A DNA stretch of 64,000 bases from Owenia fusiformis. Its lineage: Eukaryota > Annelida > Polychaeta > Sabellida > Oweniidae. Shown in pieces: positions 12,636 to 24,535 of the stretch. The notes under the pieces are model-generated. The model saw nothing but the letters and a program-made list of their open reading frames with translations. It ran no database searches and was not told where the DNA came from. Both the position numbers and the translations under genes were made by a program. The stretch is from the NCBI GenBank assembly GCA_903813345.2, contig CAIIXF020000002.1:28091223-28155222 (forward strand), written 5' to 3'. How positions within the stretch are numbered: the stretch's first letter is position 1; each line of letters begins with the position of its first letter.

Positions 12636-14517
12636 TACTCTAGTCACGTCATTGTTGCCTATGATCATTTTATTACTATATTAGACGCTAGTCACGTCAT
12701 TGTTGCCTAAGGTTATTCTATTACTATATTAGACTCTAGTCACGTCATTGTTGCCTATGGTCATTTTATTACAATATTAGACGCTAGTCACATCATTGTT
12801 GCCTATGGTCATTTTATTACAATATTAGACTATTGTCATGTCATTGTTGCCTATGGTCATTTTATTGCAATATTAGACTCTAGTCACATCATTGTAGACG
12901 ATGGTCATTTTATTGCAATATTAGACTCTAGTCACATCATTGTAGACGATGGTCAATCTATTACAATATTAGATTATTGTCACATCATTGTAGACTATGA
13001 CCATTTTATTGCAATATTAGACTCCAGTCACGTCATTGTTGCCTATGGTCATTTTATTACAATATTAGACTATTGTCATGTCATTGAAGACTATGACCAT
13101 TTTATTGCAATATTAGACTCTAGTCACGTCATTGTTGCCTATGGTCATTTTATTACAATATTTGACTCTAGTCACATCATTGTTGCCTATGGTCATTTTA
13201 TTACAATATTTGACTCTAGTCACGTCATTGTTGCATAAGGTCATTTTATTACAATATTAGACTCTAGTCACATCATTGTTGCTTATGGTCATTTTATTAC
13301 AATATTAGACTCTAGTCACATCATTGTTGCATAAGGTCATTTTATTACAATATTAGACTCTAGTCACATCATTGTTGCATAAGGTCATTTTATTACAATA
13401 TTAGACTCTAGTCACATCATTGTTGCCTATGGTCATTTTATTACAATATTAGACTAGTCACGTCATTGTTGCCTATGGTCATTTTATTACAATATTAGAC
13501 TCTAGTCACATCATTGTTGCATAAGGTCATTTTATTACAATATTAGACTCTAGTCACATCATTGTTGCCTATGGTCATTTTATTACAATATTAGACTAGT
13601 CACGTCATTGTTGCATAAGGTCATTTTATTACAATATTAGACTCTAGTCACATCATTGTTGCTTATGGTCATTTTATTACAATATTAGACTCTAGTCACA
13701 TCATTGTTGCATAAGGTCATTTTATTACAATATTAGACTCTAGTCACATCATTGTTGCATAAGGTCATTTTATTACAATATTAGACTCTAGTCACATCAT
13801 TGTTGCCTATGGTCATTTTATTACAATATTAGACTAGGCACGTCATTGTTGCCTATGGTCATTTTATTACTATATTAGACTCTAGTCACATCATTGTTGC
13901 ATAAGGTCATTTTATTACAATATTAGACTAGTCACGTCATTGTTGCCTATGGTCATTTTATTACAATATTAGACTCTAGTCACGTCAAAGTTGCCTATGG
14001 TCATTTTATTACAATATTAGACTCTAGTCACATCATAGTTGCCTATGGTCATTTTATTACAATATTAGACTCTAGTCACGTCAAAGTTGCCTATGGTCAT
14101 TTTATTACAATATTAGACTCTAGTCACGTCAAAGTTGCATAAGGTCATTTTATTACAATATTAGATTATAGTCACGCCATTGTAGACTATGACCATTTTA
14201 TTACAATATTAGACTATTGTCATGTCATTGAAGACTATGACCATTTTATTACAATATTAGACTCTAGTCACGTCATTGTTGCCTATGGTCATTTTATTAC
14301 AATATTAGACTCTAATCATGTCATAGTTGTCTATGGTCGATTTCTTCCAATATTAGACTCTAGTCACGTCATTGTAGACTATGGTCATTTAATTACTATA
14401 TTAGACTCTAGTCACGTCATTGTAGACTATGGTCATTTTATTACAATATTAGACTCTAGTCACGTCATTGTAGATGATGGTCATTTTATTACAAAATCAG
14501 ACACTAGTCACGTCATG
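12636..14517. repeat. 48-bp minisatellite, about 39 copies
   Basis: Tandem array of a 48-bp unit beginning TCTAGTCACATCATTGTTGC and ending ACAATATTAGAC. Several units are 45 bp long, lacking TCT at the start. Variants at fixed positions (CCTATGG, CATAAGG, CTTATGG, TAGACGATGG) form a higher-order pattern: the order of variants at about 13261-13470 is repeated at about 13641-13850. Stop codons interrupt most frames. Confidence 0.95.
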
Positions 14518-14851
14518 TGATTCAATTGAATGAAAATGGAAACAGAGAAATTATAAACCATGTAAAACAGTTGTATTAACTATTGAATAAACAGGCTGCA
14601 TTATCAGATTATATACATGCAATGAAAATGGAAGTGAGTGTCACATTAATCGTGGTGTAATATAATAATCATTCATTTAATGTGGTGGTTGTTTTTAAGA
14701 GCAAATTATGATTCAACCATAAGTGAGCACTCTCGACCAATTAGATAGCTTATTCACTGTGCATTATTACACAACTATGAACAGGTTTTTAATGAATATC
14801 CGCAGTTATCTGTGACAGTAAGCTGTGACGCCAGGATCCAGAGATAAATAA

Positions 14852-15010
14852 CAGTAGAACCTCTTAAGCGAACACCTTTAAGTGAACATCCCTTCTCAGC
14901 ACATACTCCACTTAGATTTGTGTAAAATTCCCCTCTCTATGTGAACACCTACATACAGTGAACAGATTTTTGTGGTTAGAAAGGTGTTCACATATACAAA
15001 GGTTTTACTC
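14852..15010. mobile_element. pogo/Tigger-like MITE
   Basis: Left end CAGTAGAACCTCTTAAGCG and right end GGTTTTACTC form an imperfect inverted pair; the interior has repeated GTGAACA and CCCCTCTCTATGTGAAC. Same terminal phrase as the elements at 16923, 35689 and 59740. Family name is inferred from the terminus. Confidence 0.6.
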
Positions 15011-15262
15011 TATGTTAACATTTGTGAGGTCATTCTGAATGCAGGCTAAATTCAAGTCAATTCAACCCAAAATGGATCTATATACACATTTTCTCTCACT
15101 TGTTCATGTTTTGTGAAGGAAGTGATATAAAATAGTTGAATTGCAATAGACCTACTGAATTCAAAATTGAGATTGTTGTTTAATAATACACAGTGGGGTT
15201 GAAAGAGTTTATGATCTCAGCATAACTCAAAATGGCAAATCATGAATCTTAACTTGTATTTC

Positions 15263-15268
15263 TTTATT
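15263..15268 (-). promoter_or_regulatory. Possible polyadenylation signal of the C3orf33-like gene
   Basis: AATAAA on the minus strand, about 260 bases after the stop codon at 15526. A second AATAAA overlaps the last codons themselves (Asn-Lys-stop reads AAT AAA TGA), so an extremely short 3' UTR is also possible. Confidence 0.35.
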
Positions 15269-15525
15269 TGATAACTTATCATACATTATCCATCCTTAAT
15301 CATGTTAATTATCATCAACAATAAAAACATTACGTTGTAAAAATGCTCACAATTTTCTACATAAAACATTGACTAGATAAAGCATGTAAATACTAACATT
15401 CTGTTCACAAATAAACATGCTCTGGTATCAATATAGTACATTTTAAGTATTATAGGTCAATGTAATGAAATATGGATTTTGTGCAAAAAGCGCACTTTTG
15501 AATTTTGACGTATCTGAGAAAGCCA

Positions 15526-16467
15526 TCATTTATTCATCCATCTTTTTCGCACCCAATCTTTGACATTTATTTTGGTTCGCAACCAATCTTTGGAAGTTAA
15601 TATTTTCTTTCTACCATAATCTTTATATCGTTCAATCAATGGAGGTTGCTTCCACACACCCTTTCCTTTCTTTTCAGCGTTTATCTCGATTTTTAGAAGT
15701 CTTTCTGAAAACTTGATGTATAGTTTATCATTCGGGAGATTTTCAATGTGGCAAACTTTGGCATATCCTTCCCGGATGAGATGCTCATTGAGACAGATGT
15801 TTCTAAATATGTTCTTCCTGGACCAAACAATGCAATGAAGAACCTCTTTGGATAGTTCTTTGGTGTTTGCACTGTTGTTAAAAGTTGCATCTCTACTTCC
15901 TCCGTTAGAATGGACCACATCATTCATGCCTTTATGACTTGCAGATTCGGAGTTTTGAATATCAGTATTTAGTCCATCTCCTGATATAGTTAGTAGTTTA
16001 AATTGTATAGTTTCATTCTTCATTTTTTCTGAAAGCCATTTTTCACCAGCTGGGTATAGACTAGTGCCACCTATTGATACAGGGAGCAATTTTGATGACA
16101 CTGCACATGTGGAAGAATTAAACCACTTATAGAAGGGCTTTTGATAGATAGGTATATGGTCAATGAGGAGAAGATGTCCGCGAATGTCTGTAACAGTTCC
16201 ACGCAATGTAACATGCTTTTGGATAAAGCGATCAGGTATCTGTCTGATTGCAGTGAATTTTGTAAACAATCTAAGGCTTCTTGCAATAGAAACTAAGCCG
16301 ACACCTGCAATGACATATGAGCTATATCTTACAATCCGTAGGTGCTTGTCGATGAAAAGTGAAACACGGTCAACTATATTGATATCATCTGTCACCTCAC
16401 AAAGAGGCTTTTCCCCTCTCCTGTCAGGACCCACATCATCATGGGATGTATCTCCTTGTTTAACCAT
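15526..16467 (-). CDS. C3orf33-like protein, complete and intronless
   Basis: A 313-residue ORF from ATG to TGA. From the N-terminus: a polar segment, then a hydrophobic stretch around residues 49-66 (SYVIAGVGLVSIARSLRLFT) likely to be a membrane anchor. After it come phrases I associate with the C3orf33 family (KFTAIRQIPDRFIQKHVTLRG, HLLLIDHIPI), an SNase/OB-like region with a low-complexity Ser/Asn insertion near residues 170-205, and EGYAKVCHIE followed by GKGVWKQPP. The tail is basic with KDWLRTK and KDWVRKR. The human protein is similar in length but its gene has several introns; here the ORF is unbroken. Function is poorly known in any animal. Start chosen as the first ATG with no upstream in-frame extension needed. 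No neighbouring gene suggests a role. Confidence 0.75.
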   Translation of the reverse strand: MVKQGDTSHDDVGPDRRGEKPLCEVTDDINIVDRVSLFIDKHLRIVRYSSYVIAGVGLVSIARSLRLFTKFTAIRQIPDRFIQKHVTLRGTVTDIRGHLLLIDHIPIYQKPFYKWFNSSTCAVSSKLLPVSIGGTSLYPAGEKWLSEKMKNETIQFKLLTISGDGLNTDIQNSESASHKGMNDVVHSNGGSRDATFNNSANTKELSKEVLHCIVWSRKNIFRNICLNEHLIREGYAKVCHIENLPNDKLYIKFSERLLKIEINAEKKGKGVWKQPPLIERYKDYGRKKILTSKDWLRTKINVKDWVRKRWMNK

Positions 16468-16922
16468 AATGAGATGGTCTTTTATTTATTGATCAGATTG
16501 TCCTGAAAATAAATGAAAACAATAATACAGTCAGACAGTAGGATCATGTTCAGCTCCTCTAATATGAGCAAGGAGGATTGGCTCCCAGGGTTCCAACTCA
16601 AGATTCTGCCATATTTGGGGATGTCGTGATTACACAAAAGAAGTGATGGAGATATTGGTTTGAATCTTTTGGACTGCTGATTATTAATTTATAGTCAGTT
16701 GTAAGTCATTGTTGGAAAATTGAGTTGCATCCCTCTGGAGGGGTCTGGAAACCAATCCATTTTGATATGAGGAACACTACATGTAGTGCTGCCATCTTTA
16801 TATCAGTCTAAAACCTATATTTTTTATATTTGACTGTGGCTATAACATTCACTTGGCATGGGCTTTCAAGAGAACATGGGGATATGTTTAATTTAAGCCT
16901 CCTATGCATTTGAATATTAATA

Positions 16923-17106
16923 CAGTAAAACAAGTCTAAGTGGAACACCTTTGGTACCTTTGGTAAAAAGTGTTCCACTTGGGAAGTGATCCATTTATAG
17001 AGGTTCATCTAACATTAAGTCAGTGAGTTGTTCCTAGGACTCTGAAAAGTGTTCCACTAACAGAGGTGTTCACTTCTAGAATCATTCCACTTAACATGTT
17101 TCACTG
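16923..17106. mobile_element. pogo/Tigger-like MITE, TA duplication
   Basis: Starts CAGTAAAACAAGTCTAAG, ends CTTAACATGTTTCACTG, flanked by TA on both sides (16921-16922 and 17107-17108). Interior repeats AGTGTTCCACT and GGTACC. About 184 bp, no ORF. Related sequence at 35689. Confidence 0.7.
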
Positions 17107-17108
17107 TA

Positions 17109-19082
17109 TATGTAACACAAGATCACAAGTTTGATATACCAGCTTGTTATAAGTGTAGAAGTGTGTCATCACTGAATCAGAGTATATCAATGAACAATAC
17201 AAGAGTTTTCAAGCTCTTTTGATCTCAGATATGTTTAACTCTATCAAGAACACAATCAAGGCTGAAAGAGCAAATGTACATTACATGCCTAAAGTCAAAC
17301 TCTGTTCAAAAGGTCAAGGTCACACTTAAGCTCAAAAGTGACACTACAGAATGTTTGGACGGTACAGGTATTTCACTTCGGGTATTTCACTTCTTGGCAT
17401 TTCCATGTTCCAATGTCAATGGAGGTCATTCCGGCATGACTATAGCTATAGCAATTCAATTTAGTTGTAAGGTACGATTCAAAGCTATAATGCTATAAAA
17501 AGTAACATGTAGCATATCGTCAAGTGGAAACTAGAAATCGGCAACTCCACGGAGCAGCAAATCCCAACACTATTCATTAATCTGTATGTCAGAATGTAAT
17601 ATTTATAATCTACTCTACCATTGATCAAATTATTAGACATGCATCAGATTTATCAATCAGTATTTCCAGGAATAGTACCATAATTATAATTAGTAATCTA
17701 CTCTAAAATTCCTCTAATTTCAGTATAATATACCCATACCTTGAAGAGATCAAGAAAGTATTGCAAAATCCCACGTTAAGCAGCAATTTTGAATTTCCCG
17801 AGGACTGAATCAGAAAAATGATAGTACAATTACAATCTACTCAAAATTGCCTATCATTTGAGTATAATCGATCAAACTCAGAAAATTCTCAAATTCCTGT
17901 TTTCCGAACCCACAGTACATGGCCCCTGGGGGCAGGATGAAAAACATGGAATGTATTTCTAAATAAAACTATTTACCAATATATTACATCTTTCCAACAA
18001 ATATAAAAGAAAATCCGCTTCCTAGTATTCAAGTTATCTTCTGGATGGACAGACTGACTGACAAACGGCTTCATTGGATCTATATCCCTACCAAACTTTG
18101 TTGGGATAATAAAGCTAGGGGAAGTAACAAATATGCAAATTAATTTACTCCCTTGGAGTTTAGAATGGCACTTCCTATGTAAACAAATATATCACCCTAA
18201 CATATGTGGGTTTTAGTCTACTAGTACTACTACAGTCTGTTACACTGCTTCAAAAGGCAAGCAACTGAACTACGGACTCGAGTCAACATTTTTTTTGAAA
18301 CTTACTACCATATAATTTTACCAGGGTTGGAAACGGGAATTCCAAAAAAGTTTTTTATTTCCCTATTCTCGCCTTAATTAGCTCATCTTGGTTTACTCTT
18401 GGCTTGAAGTAATTTCATCTGGAACACCGTGAAGCATTTAAAAAAAAAAAGGCCGTCGTGTTTAAAATTTTAGTAAACATTTTTAAAATCGCCAGATAAA
18501 TAAATCATGAATTAGAATGGAACTGGATGGGCTCCTTGATGAGATATTGCATGATTTCGTCAGGATTTCATCTAAAATTAAAATAAATGGCTCCAAGAAA
18601 AATGGCGATATTCAAAAACTGGACGAAATGTTGTTATTGTCTGACATAAGAAACTGACTGTTAATTCTAAGTTAGCGATCGAGAAGATGTGAACTAATAC
18701 ATTGATCACTTCATGTGTGTTTTGGAATTTTTGGTGAGGTAATAAGACCAAAACTCGCAATTCAAATTGTGATGTGGAAAAATGGCGAACATTTGATTTC
18801 AAATTTTATGATAATGACGTGACCCGTATACAGCAGTAAAAAACATGCAGGGATTTATCTTTGGACGAAGGCCCCTATATTTTGGCCACAATATAGTGGC
18901 CTTAAAAGAAGGTATTTCTTGGTGACTTGAACTTGCACAGCTATATCACAAAAGTCTTATAGTATCCTATGACTCAAAATTATAACTGCAATTGTACCTA
19001 CTAGCCTCATTTGACTGTTTCTTGTTGACTGTAAGATCCAGTCAGAGTTTTGGCAATGAATGACGTTTTCAGAATTATTTAA
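17109..19082. other. Gene-free stretch
   Basis: No supported exon. At about 18322-18395 a phrase (TTTATTTCCC followed by TAGCTCATCTTGGT) also occurs at 29950-29985 inside the element at 29867-30338, so a diverged relative of that element is probably present. Confidence 0.4.
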
Positions 19083-19720
19083 AGTGCTCACCATAAATAA
19101 ATGACACCTGGATTTTCTATCACCATTTCAAGACCATGGTGATTTGAGACTTCATACTTTTCAATAATGTCTAGATACACATCCCTTAAGTTTTGTATAG
19201 GCTATTTTACATTTTGTATACTCTCATCCACTGATGTATAGCCTCTTGAAAACCCTCTTCTTTTTAACATGGGAAATATTCACTTCAGCAAATCCAGGTG
19301 TCATTTACAGTGGGGAACATGTAATGCCGATTCTTCAAATGTTGAGGTGATTTTGGAGCCTGATTATGCCGCAAAGAGGATTGGCTCCAAGAATGCAACA
19401 TGAAGAGTGCCAGCTTTCAAAATGCCGTTCCGCCATTTTGAAACCTGTCATGAGCAAAGTTAACTGATGTTGCATTCTGGGAGTCAATCCTCTTGGGATC
19501 ACAAACATGGCGATTCATGAAAACATTCGTTCGATTTGGTAGGGATTTATCCATCATTTGCAGGTATGAAGCTTTGGACTCATTTATTGTGCTACTAAAG
19601 TGGGAATTATTTTTCTACCTCTTGAGAGAGTTTGAGACACGAAACTTAGAATTTAGCTCATTGTGACAACTTTTGATGGTTGAGGTTTATTTTTTTCCCC
19701 ACTTTATTTATGGTGAGCAC
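19083..19720. mobile_element. Inverted-repeat element, about 640 bp
   Basis: Left end GTGCTCACCATAAATAAA is matched in reverse complement by TTTATTTATGGTGAGCAC at the right end (18 bases, perfect). No clear target duplication is seen and no ORF is present. Inner segments contain the phrase GATTGGCTCC, also found at about 16574. Confidence 0.6.
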
Positions 19721-19945
19721 CATACATCAGTCGATGACCAAAGACTAAATAATCTGAAACATATATAAATGTCATTCGTGTACAATTTGAATATATTTTT
19801 TTATACATTATTGCACGATATTCAAAAGTCTTTAGATTTCTTATTTTTCAGGTCCAACTGCTTGCCGCTGATTGAAGCAGTAAAATAGACTGTCACTCAC
19901 TCAGAGTCACTGTACGGAAAAAAGTCTGCCCCTCCACTCACTTTT

Positions 19946-20322
19946 ACCCTTTGCATTCGTTTGACTTCACTTCTTAAAAGAGAGCTTCGTCTTCACTCTT
20001 TCAAACTAAAATAACCCTGTGAACTCACCGCGCCAATCAGTGTTCATCGGCCAAATTTGACCGACGTTCTATATATGGTCATTCCTTCTGACGTCATCGT
20101 TGTGCCCGGAATTGACCAATGACATGCGCATATTTAATTAGAACGCATTTGGCGTATTTTTCTTCGAGCTCGCTGATTGGTTCTAGAAAGGTCAGCACGT
20201 AGGTCAGAAGTGATTTATTACCCAAACTGTCACCGGTACTCGTCCAGGGGGCGGGGCTACTAAACTGCAATATGGTCTCTACTAGGCAGAGTGTAGTTTA
20301 ACTAGACTCTGCACGCAGGGTA
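19946..20322. mobile_element. Full-length M10 MITE, 377 bp, 10-bp target duplication
   Basis: Starts ACCCTTTGCATTCG, ends CTGCACGCAGGGTA, and is flanked by perfect 10-bp copies of ACTCACTTTT (19936-19945 and 20323-20332). The ends shared with the 77-80-bp copies are joined here by about 300 bp of unique sequence, which is also found, diverged, at 53380-53663. No transposase. Confidence 0.85.
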
Positions 20323-20332
20323 ACTCACTTTT

Positions 20333-20920
20333 GGCTTTATTTAGTTGTCAAATTCAAAGTGTTACATAATTTAAACAAGATGAATTAATTTAAATGATAT
20401 ACTCACTTTAATGGTGAATATATTCATAGGTTACAATGTTGTGAAGCAGGATTATAGATTGAAATGTAGTAGCTGCATTTGTGAACATTTTTATCACTTC
20501 CGGGTTTTTCATATTACTCACCAGATGGGGTGCGAGTTGGTACGCGATGGGAAAACCGAACGACAAAATATCCGTTCGCTATTTTTTAATTACATGCTGG
20601 GAGAACCCAAGGACCAGCCATGAGCTGGGCGCCTCACTTTTTGGTTTTAGGGGTCCACATTTTTTTCCCGCCAAGCGCGGAGGTTTTTTTCTCAGACCAG
20701 AAATTTGCCCCCCCCCCTGTTAGTTCCCAGATCCGCCCCTGTTCGCGGTACAGATTTCAGGTCCCTTTGGAGCGACCCCGGGGTATTGGCAGGGACAACT
20801 TTATGAAAAAACAAACATTTGTAACGTTTCTGGGTTGCAGGTAAGTGGACCACTGTCGGATCTCAAGTTCAATTCTCTGAAATTCGTGAACAAATTACTT
20901 AATTTCTAGAACCTGAGACT
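20333..20920. other. Gene-free stretch with repeat fragment
   Basis: Short ORFs only. At 20620-20745 is a G/C-homopolymer-rich repeat ending CAGATCCGCCCCTG, a phrase also seen in part near 26262 and, reversed, near 29018; it looks like the end of a dispersed element whose other end is not found. Confidence 0.4.
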
Positions 20921-20925
20921 AACAT

Positions 20926-22267
20926 CACGGGCTGGTATCGAAATATTTGTCCGCTGTGACGGAGCATGCTATTTTTCATAGAACACTAAGAATACTTCAC
21001 GATTTATTTTTAAACTCATATATTTCGTTATACCATAGAAAATTACTTACTCCATGCAATGGATATATAATTTGCGGGTAACTTTCACTTCTGTTTGAAG
21101 TTCAATTACGCTGGGAAGAAAAGCTATTGAAAATGGCGCCGGAGTATCATACTTCAAAATGTACCATTTCTTGTTTAACTTTCTATTGGCACGATATAGT
21201 GACACGATAATATTTACACATGGTTTCAGCATAACTAAGAAGGTATAGATGAGATGTTGATGTATTTGGTCTTTTTAATTCTTTTATAAAAAATAATTTT
21301 TAATTTTTCTGTCCGCTGTGACGGAGCAGTTGCAAATGTGAACTGTATATAGAGGTTCTTATATGAGTACCTGTGCAAGATCGTCCATTCTTTATGAGCT
21401 TTGATAATTCTTCTTTATCGAGTCGAAGACGAGATAAAGAAACATTATCAAAGCGAGTCAAGAATGGACGATATTGCACAGGTACGAGTACAAGAAAGTT
21501 TTTCTCATATGACTCTGCATTATGCCATATTTTCACCATTTTATCATAAATCTGAGTGAAAATAGCTTCAAATTAATTGAACTTCATGTTGCAATTGTTG
21601 TGACGTCATAACAATATTGAAGAAAATACATAAATAACGTGACAACAAAGCTCCATTGTTCTGACGTCACAGCTTAGTTTTGTAGAATTAGCATGTATAC
21701 TCATAGCAACGATGTGTCCGTTGCCATGTTGTTGATGTTTATAGACCAGTGATGTCACAAGTAAATCTCATCTTGCACGTGTGACTTTTTAGGATGAAAG
21801 ATGGCAATATCTTGCATGGCCGGGGTAAAGATGGATGTATCTTTGTTAGTCATATGAGAAAAAATGCTCCGTCACAGCGGACAAAGAATATTAACATTAT
21901 TTTTTATAAAAAAATTAAAAAGACCCAATGCATTAATATTTCATTAATACATTCAGAGTTATGCTGAAAACATATGTTAATATTATCGCGTCACAATATC
22001 ATGCCATTAAAAAGTTAAAAAGAAATGGTACATTTTAGAGTTTGATACTCTGGCGCCGTTTTCAATAGCTTTTACTCCTAGCGTTATTGGACTTCAAACA
22101 GAAGTGACGGTTAACCGCAAATGATATATCCATTGCATGGAATAAGTAATTTTATTTGATATAACGAAGCATATGAGTTAAAAAATAAATCGTGAAGCAT
22201 TCTCAGTGTTTTTATGAAAAATAGCATGCTCCGTCACAGCGGACAAATCTTTCGATACCAGCCTGTG
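20926..22267. mobile_element. Foldback element with about 390-bp arms and AACAT target duplication
   Basis: The two ends are long inverted repeats: CACGGGCTGGTATCGAAA at the left answers TTTCGATACCAGCCTGTG at the right, and homology continues inward (about 20926-21330 against 21870-22267). The 5-bp AACAT flanks both ends (20921-20925, 22268-22272). The motif GTCCGCTGTGACGGAGCA occurs twice per arm, at the outer part and at the inner boundary of each. The centre holds a smaller palindrome around 21360-21490 built on ATCGTCCATTCTT and a second copy of a TCATATGAG motif near 21850. No transposase ORF. Confidence 0.8.
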
Positions 22268-22272
22268 AACAT

Positions 22273-23712
22273 AACTTGAAATGATGATGGTCTCAGCTAG
22301 AACTGGGACTCTTCAGAAAATAATTGCTTATGTCATGTATGTTCAAATCCCAACTAGGCGCATTGCGCCTCTGGGCCTTTGGCTTTATTTATACAGCCTA
22401 TGTGAAATATGTCACTGCCCCAGTGTATTAAAACTCCGATAGTCAAAGTCGCTAAGGGGGAGGGGGAAACCCGTCTTATCCCAAGAAGACGTATCAGTAA
22501 CCCCGGCCAGCAACATTGACATGTCAATGCAAGATTGCGGAAATCATTCTTCTGCGAAAATCACACAAGAAAGATGAACGCTCATTGGCTTCGAAGGTTT
22601 CAAACGCATTTAGGCTATAGTTGATTATAAATCTCAACTTGAAAATGACACAATTCCCATGATGGATGGTGCTTATATAAATTTAAATGACAATATACTA
22701 ATCGTGACAATTGATATTTTGTATTCTTTAGATGTAGCTTACTTCCTGGTCATTCAAGATTGTGTAGTAAAATACGTGTGTCGCCGGCTTATTGGTCGTT
22801 CAGTGTTTGCTTCTTATTTCGGCCTACCAAATAAAGCATAAGTAGCTCCTGGTACTCAAAACAATATTTTCTTAGAAAAGTCTTACATTTCCAAAAATTA
22901 ACTTCAGCTTTGATTGGTAGTTTGCTAGATACTATTATACATAGCTCAGATGGAAATAGACATATCGGCCTATTTTCATTAAAAATAGCCGAGCAAATAC
23001 AATTTTTCTTTTATGTTATTTTAAAATAAAACTCCGAAACTGCTATTTAAAAAATCTTACCAATACCAACGAATGCAGCTTTGTTCAAAATTTAGAATAT
23101 CGTGATGTATTTTATAAATCAGTGTCATTTATTACATATGTGACATCATCTAAATTAAATTTAGGCTAACTACTATCTTTCGATTAAAAAGGTAAATAAA
23201 TAGACTACAACACAAAATAAATCTGGTTCATCATTTCTTAGTTGCAATTCATGAGACGTTAAGCTACATGTTTTCAAGAGAACTATTTTCAAGAGAACTG
23301 TTTTCCTTATACCTTTATACTCAATCGGGCAAATAAACACTCCGAGAACTAATCCCAGGTGGACCTTAATTCTACGGCGCTCATGATATCACGTACAGGT
23401 TCTCTCGGAAACGTTTAGCTTAACCTCCAAAATGTCACCCTTCGTCCTTCTAGAAAAACAACCCTTTTAAAGAGTCGCGTTTCATCTACAGTTTACAGCC
23501 TCCGAGGCTTTTGATTCAAAACATGATCATGTAAAAACTAATCTAATCTAATCAGACAAGTAGCCAGTTTTTGCCAAGAGGAAGTCACTTTCCCCCCAAA
23601 ATTTAGGCGGTTTACATTGGACAACTTTGGCCCAAAAATCACTTGAAAAAGTGCCCAGAATGGTGAAAACTGCAAGCCTCTGAAAGAACCTCCTGGCTAC
23701 ATGCCTGAATCG
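22273..23712. other. Gene-free stretch (3' flank of the GPCR-like gene on the minus strand)
   Basis: Low-complexity AT-rich DNA; no exon on either strand is supported. Part of it could be 3' UTR of the minus-strand gene ending at 23713. Confidence 0.4.
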
Positions 23713-24063
23713 TTATGAAATTTGGATAACACTGATCGATTCCCTTTGAGTCCGTGTGCCATTGGTGTCATTACCAATGGCATCAAGTTCACGTTCAAAT
23801 TCATCGAATGCATCTCTATTATCATCCACTTTCAGCACCTCATGCGTTGTCTTAGCCGATCCATTAGACCGGCCGGTTGAGTGTCCTTCGTTTGAAGAAT
23901 AGCCACTGGATGATGTTTCGCCATCCTTCATGTCCTTATTAGTTGGTATAATGTTCAGAGGGCTTGCTGTTATGCCGGTACTTTCAGAATAAAGCGTATA
24001 TGACGATCCACACATAGAGTCATTGTTATCCGCCAAGTTTAAAACCTTTCTTGTCTTAGGATC
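23713..24063 (-). CDS. Last coding exon (cytoplasmic tail) of a probable GPCR
   Basis: On the minus strand a polypyrimidine-type acceptor (TTTTTTGTTACAG) precedes GAT CCT AAG, reading DPKTRKVLNLADNN and then a 116-residue tail ending in a stop. The tail is rich in Ser, Thr, Asp and Glu (SSSGYSSNEGHSTGRSNG; DAFDEFERELDAIGND), consistent with a phosphorylatable receptor tail. The frame matches phase 0 from the donor at 25530, so the two exons join without a frameshift. Identity as a GPCR rests on the preceding exon. Alternative: tail of another multi-pass membrane protein. Confidence 0.6.
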   Translation of the reverse strand, partial: DPKTRKVLNLADNNDSMCGSSYTLYSESTGITASPLNIIPTNKDMKDGETSSSGYSSNEGHSTGRSNGSAKTTHEVLKVDDNRDAFDEFERELDAIGNDTNGTRTQRESISVIQIS

Positions 24064-24169
24064 CTGTAACAAAAAACAGTAATGTATTTGATTATACACT
24101 CTTATATTTCCTAGTCGAACTACAAGCCCATGTGAGCTCCCCCCCATTTACACATATCCCCACAAAGTG

Positions 24170-24275
24170 TAGCCTTGCCCAAGTCGGTATTTTTTTACTT
24201 ATCTGATCTTGAATTATTACCGGCGGTCGTAATAGAAATCAAGATAAGTAAAAGAGACCGACTTGGGCAAGGCTA
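24170..24275. mobile_element. Palindromic MITE with perfect 9-bp target duplication (family M9)
   Basis: The 106-bp element begins TAGCCTTGCCCAAGTCGGT and ends with its reverse complement. It is flanked by CACAAAGTG on both sides (24161-24169, 24276-24284). It is an internally deleted relative of the 808-bp copy at 31131-31938. It lies in the intron between the two GPCR-like exons. Confidence 0.9.
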
Positions 24276-24349
24276 CACAAAGTGTTGTGTTAGTAAAATA
24301 GATAAGGGGAGGGGGTCCACAGCTTGAGCAAGACTAATGTATCCTTGAA

Positions 24350-24535
24350 CACTCATATATAAGTTATCAATGTATAAGTTATCAATGTATAAGTAGTCAA
24401 TGTATAAGTTATCAATGTATAAGTCATCAATGTACGTATACATGTAAGTTATCAATGTATAAGTTGTCAATGGTATAAGTTGTCAATGTTTAAGTTATCA
24501 ATGTATAAGTTGTCAATGTATCTTTGTCAATGTAT
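24350..24535. repeat. 15-bp minisatellite
   Basis: About a dozen copies of AAGTTATCAATGTAT and variants (AAGTTGTCAATG, AAGTCATCAATG). Located in the intron of the GPCR-like gene. Confidence 0.9.

Noticed and set aside
12636-14517. CRISPR-like array of regular repeats
   Set aside because: Units are contiguous without unique spacers and the DNA is eukaryotic; it is a minisatellite.
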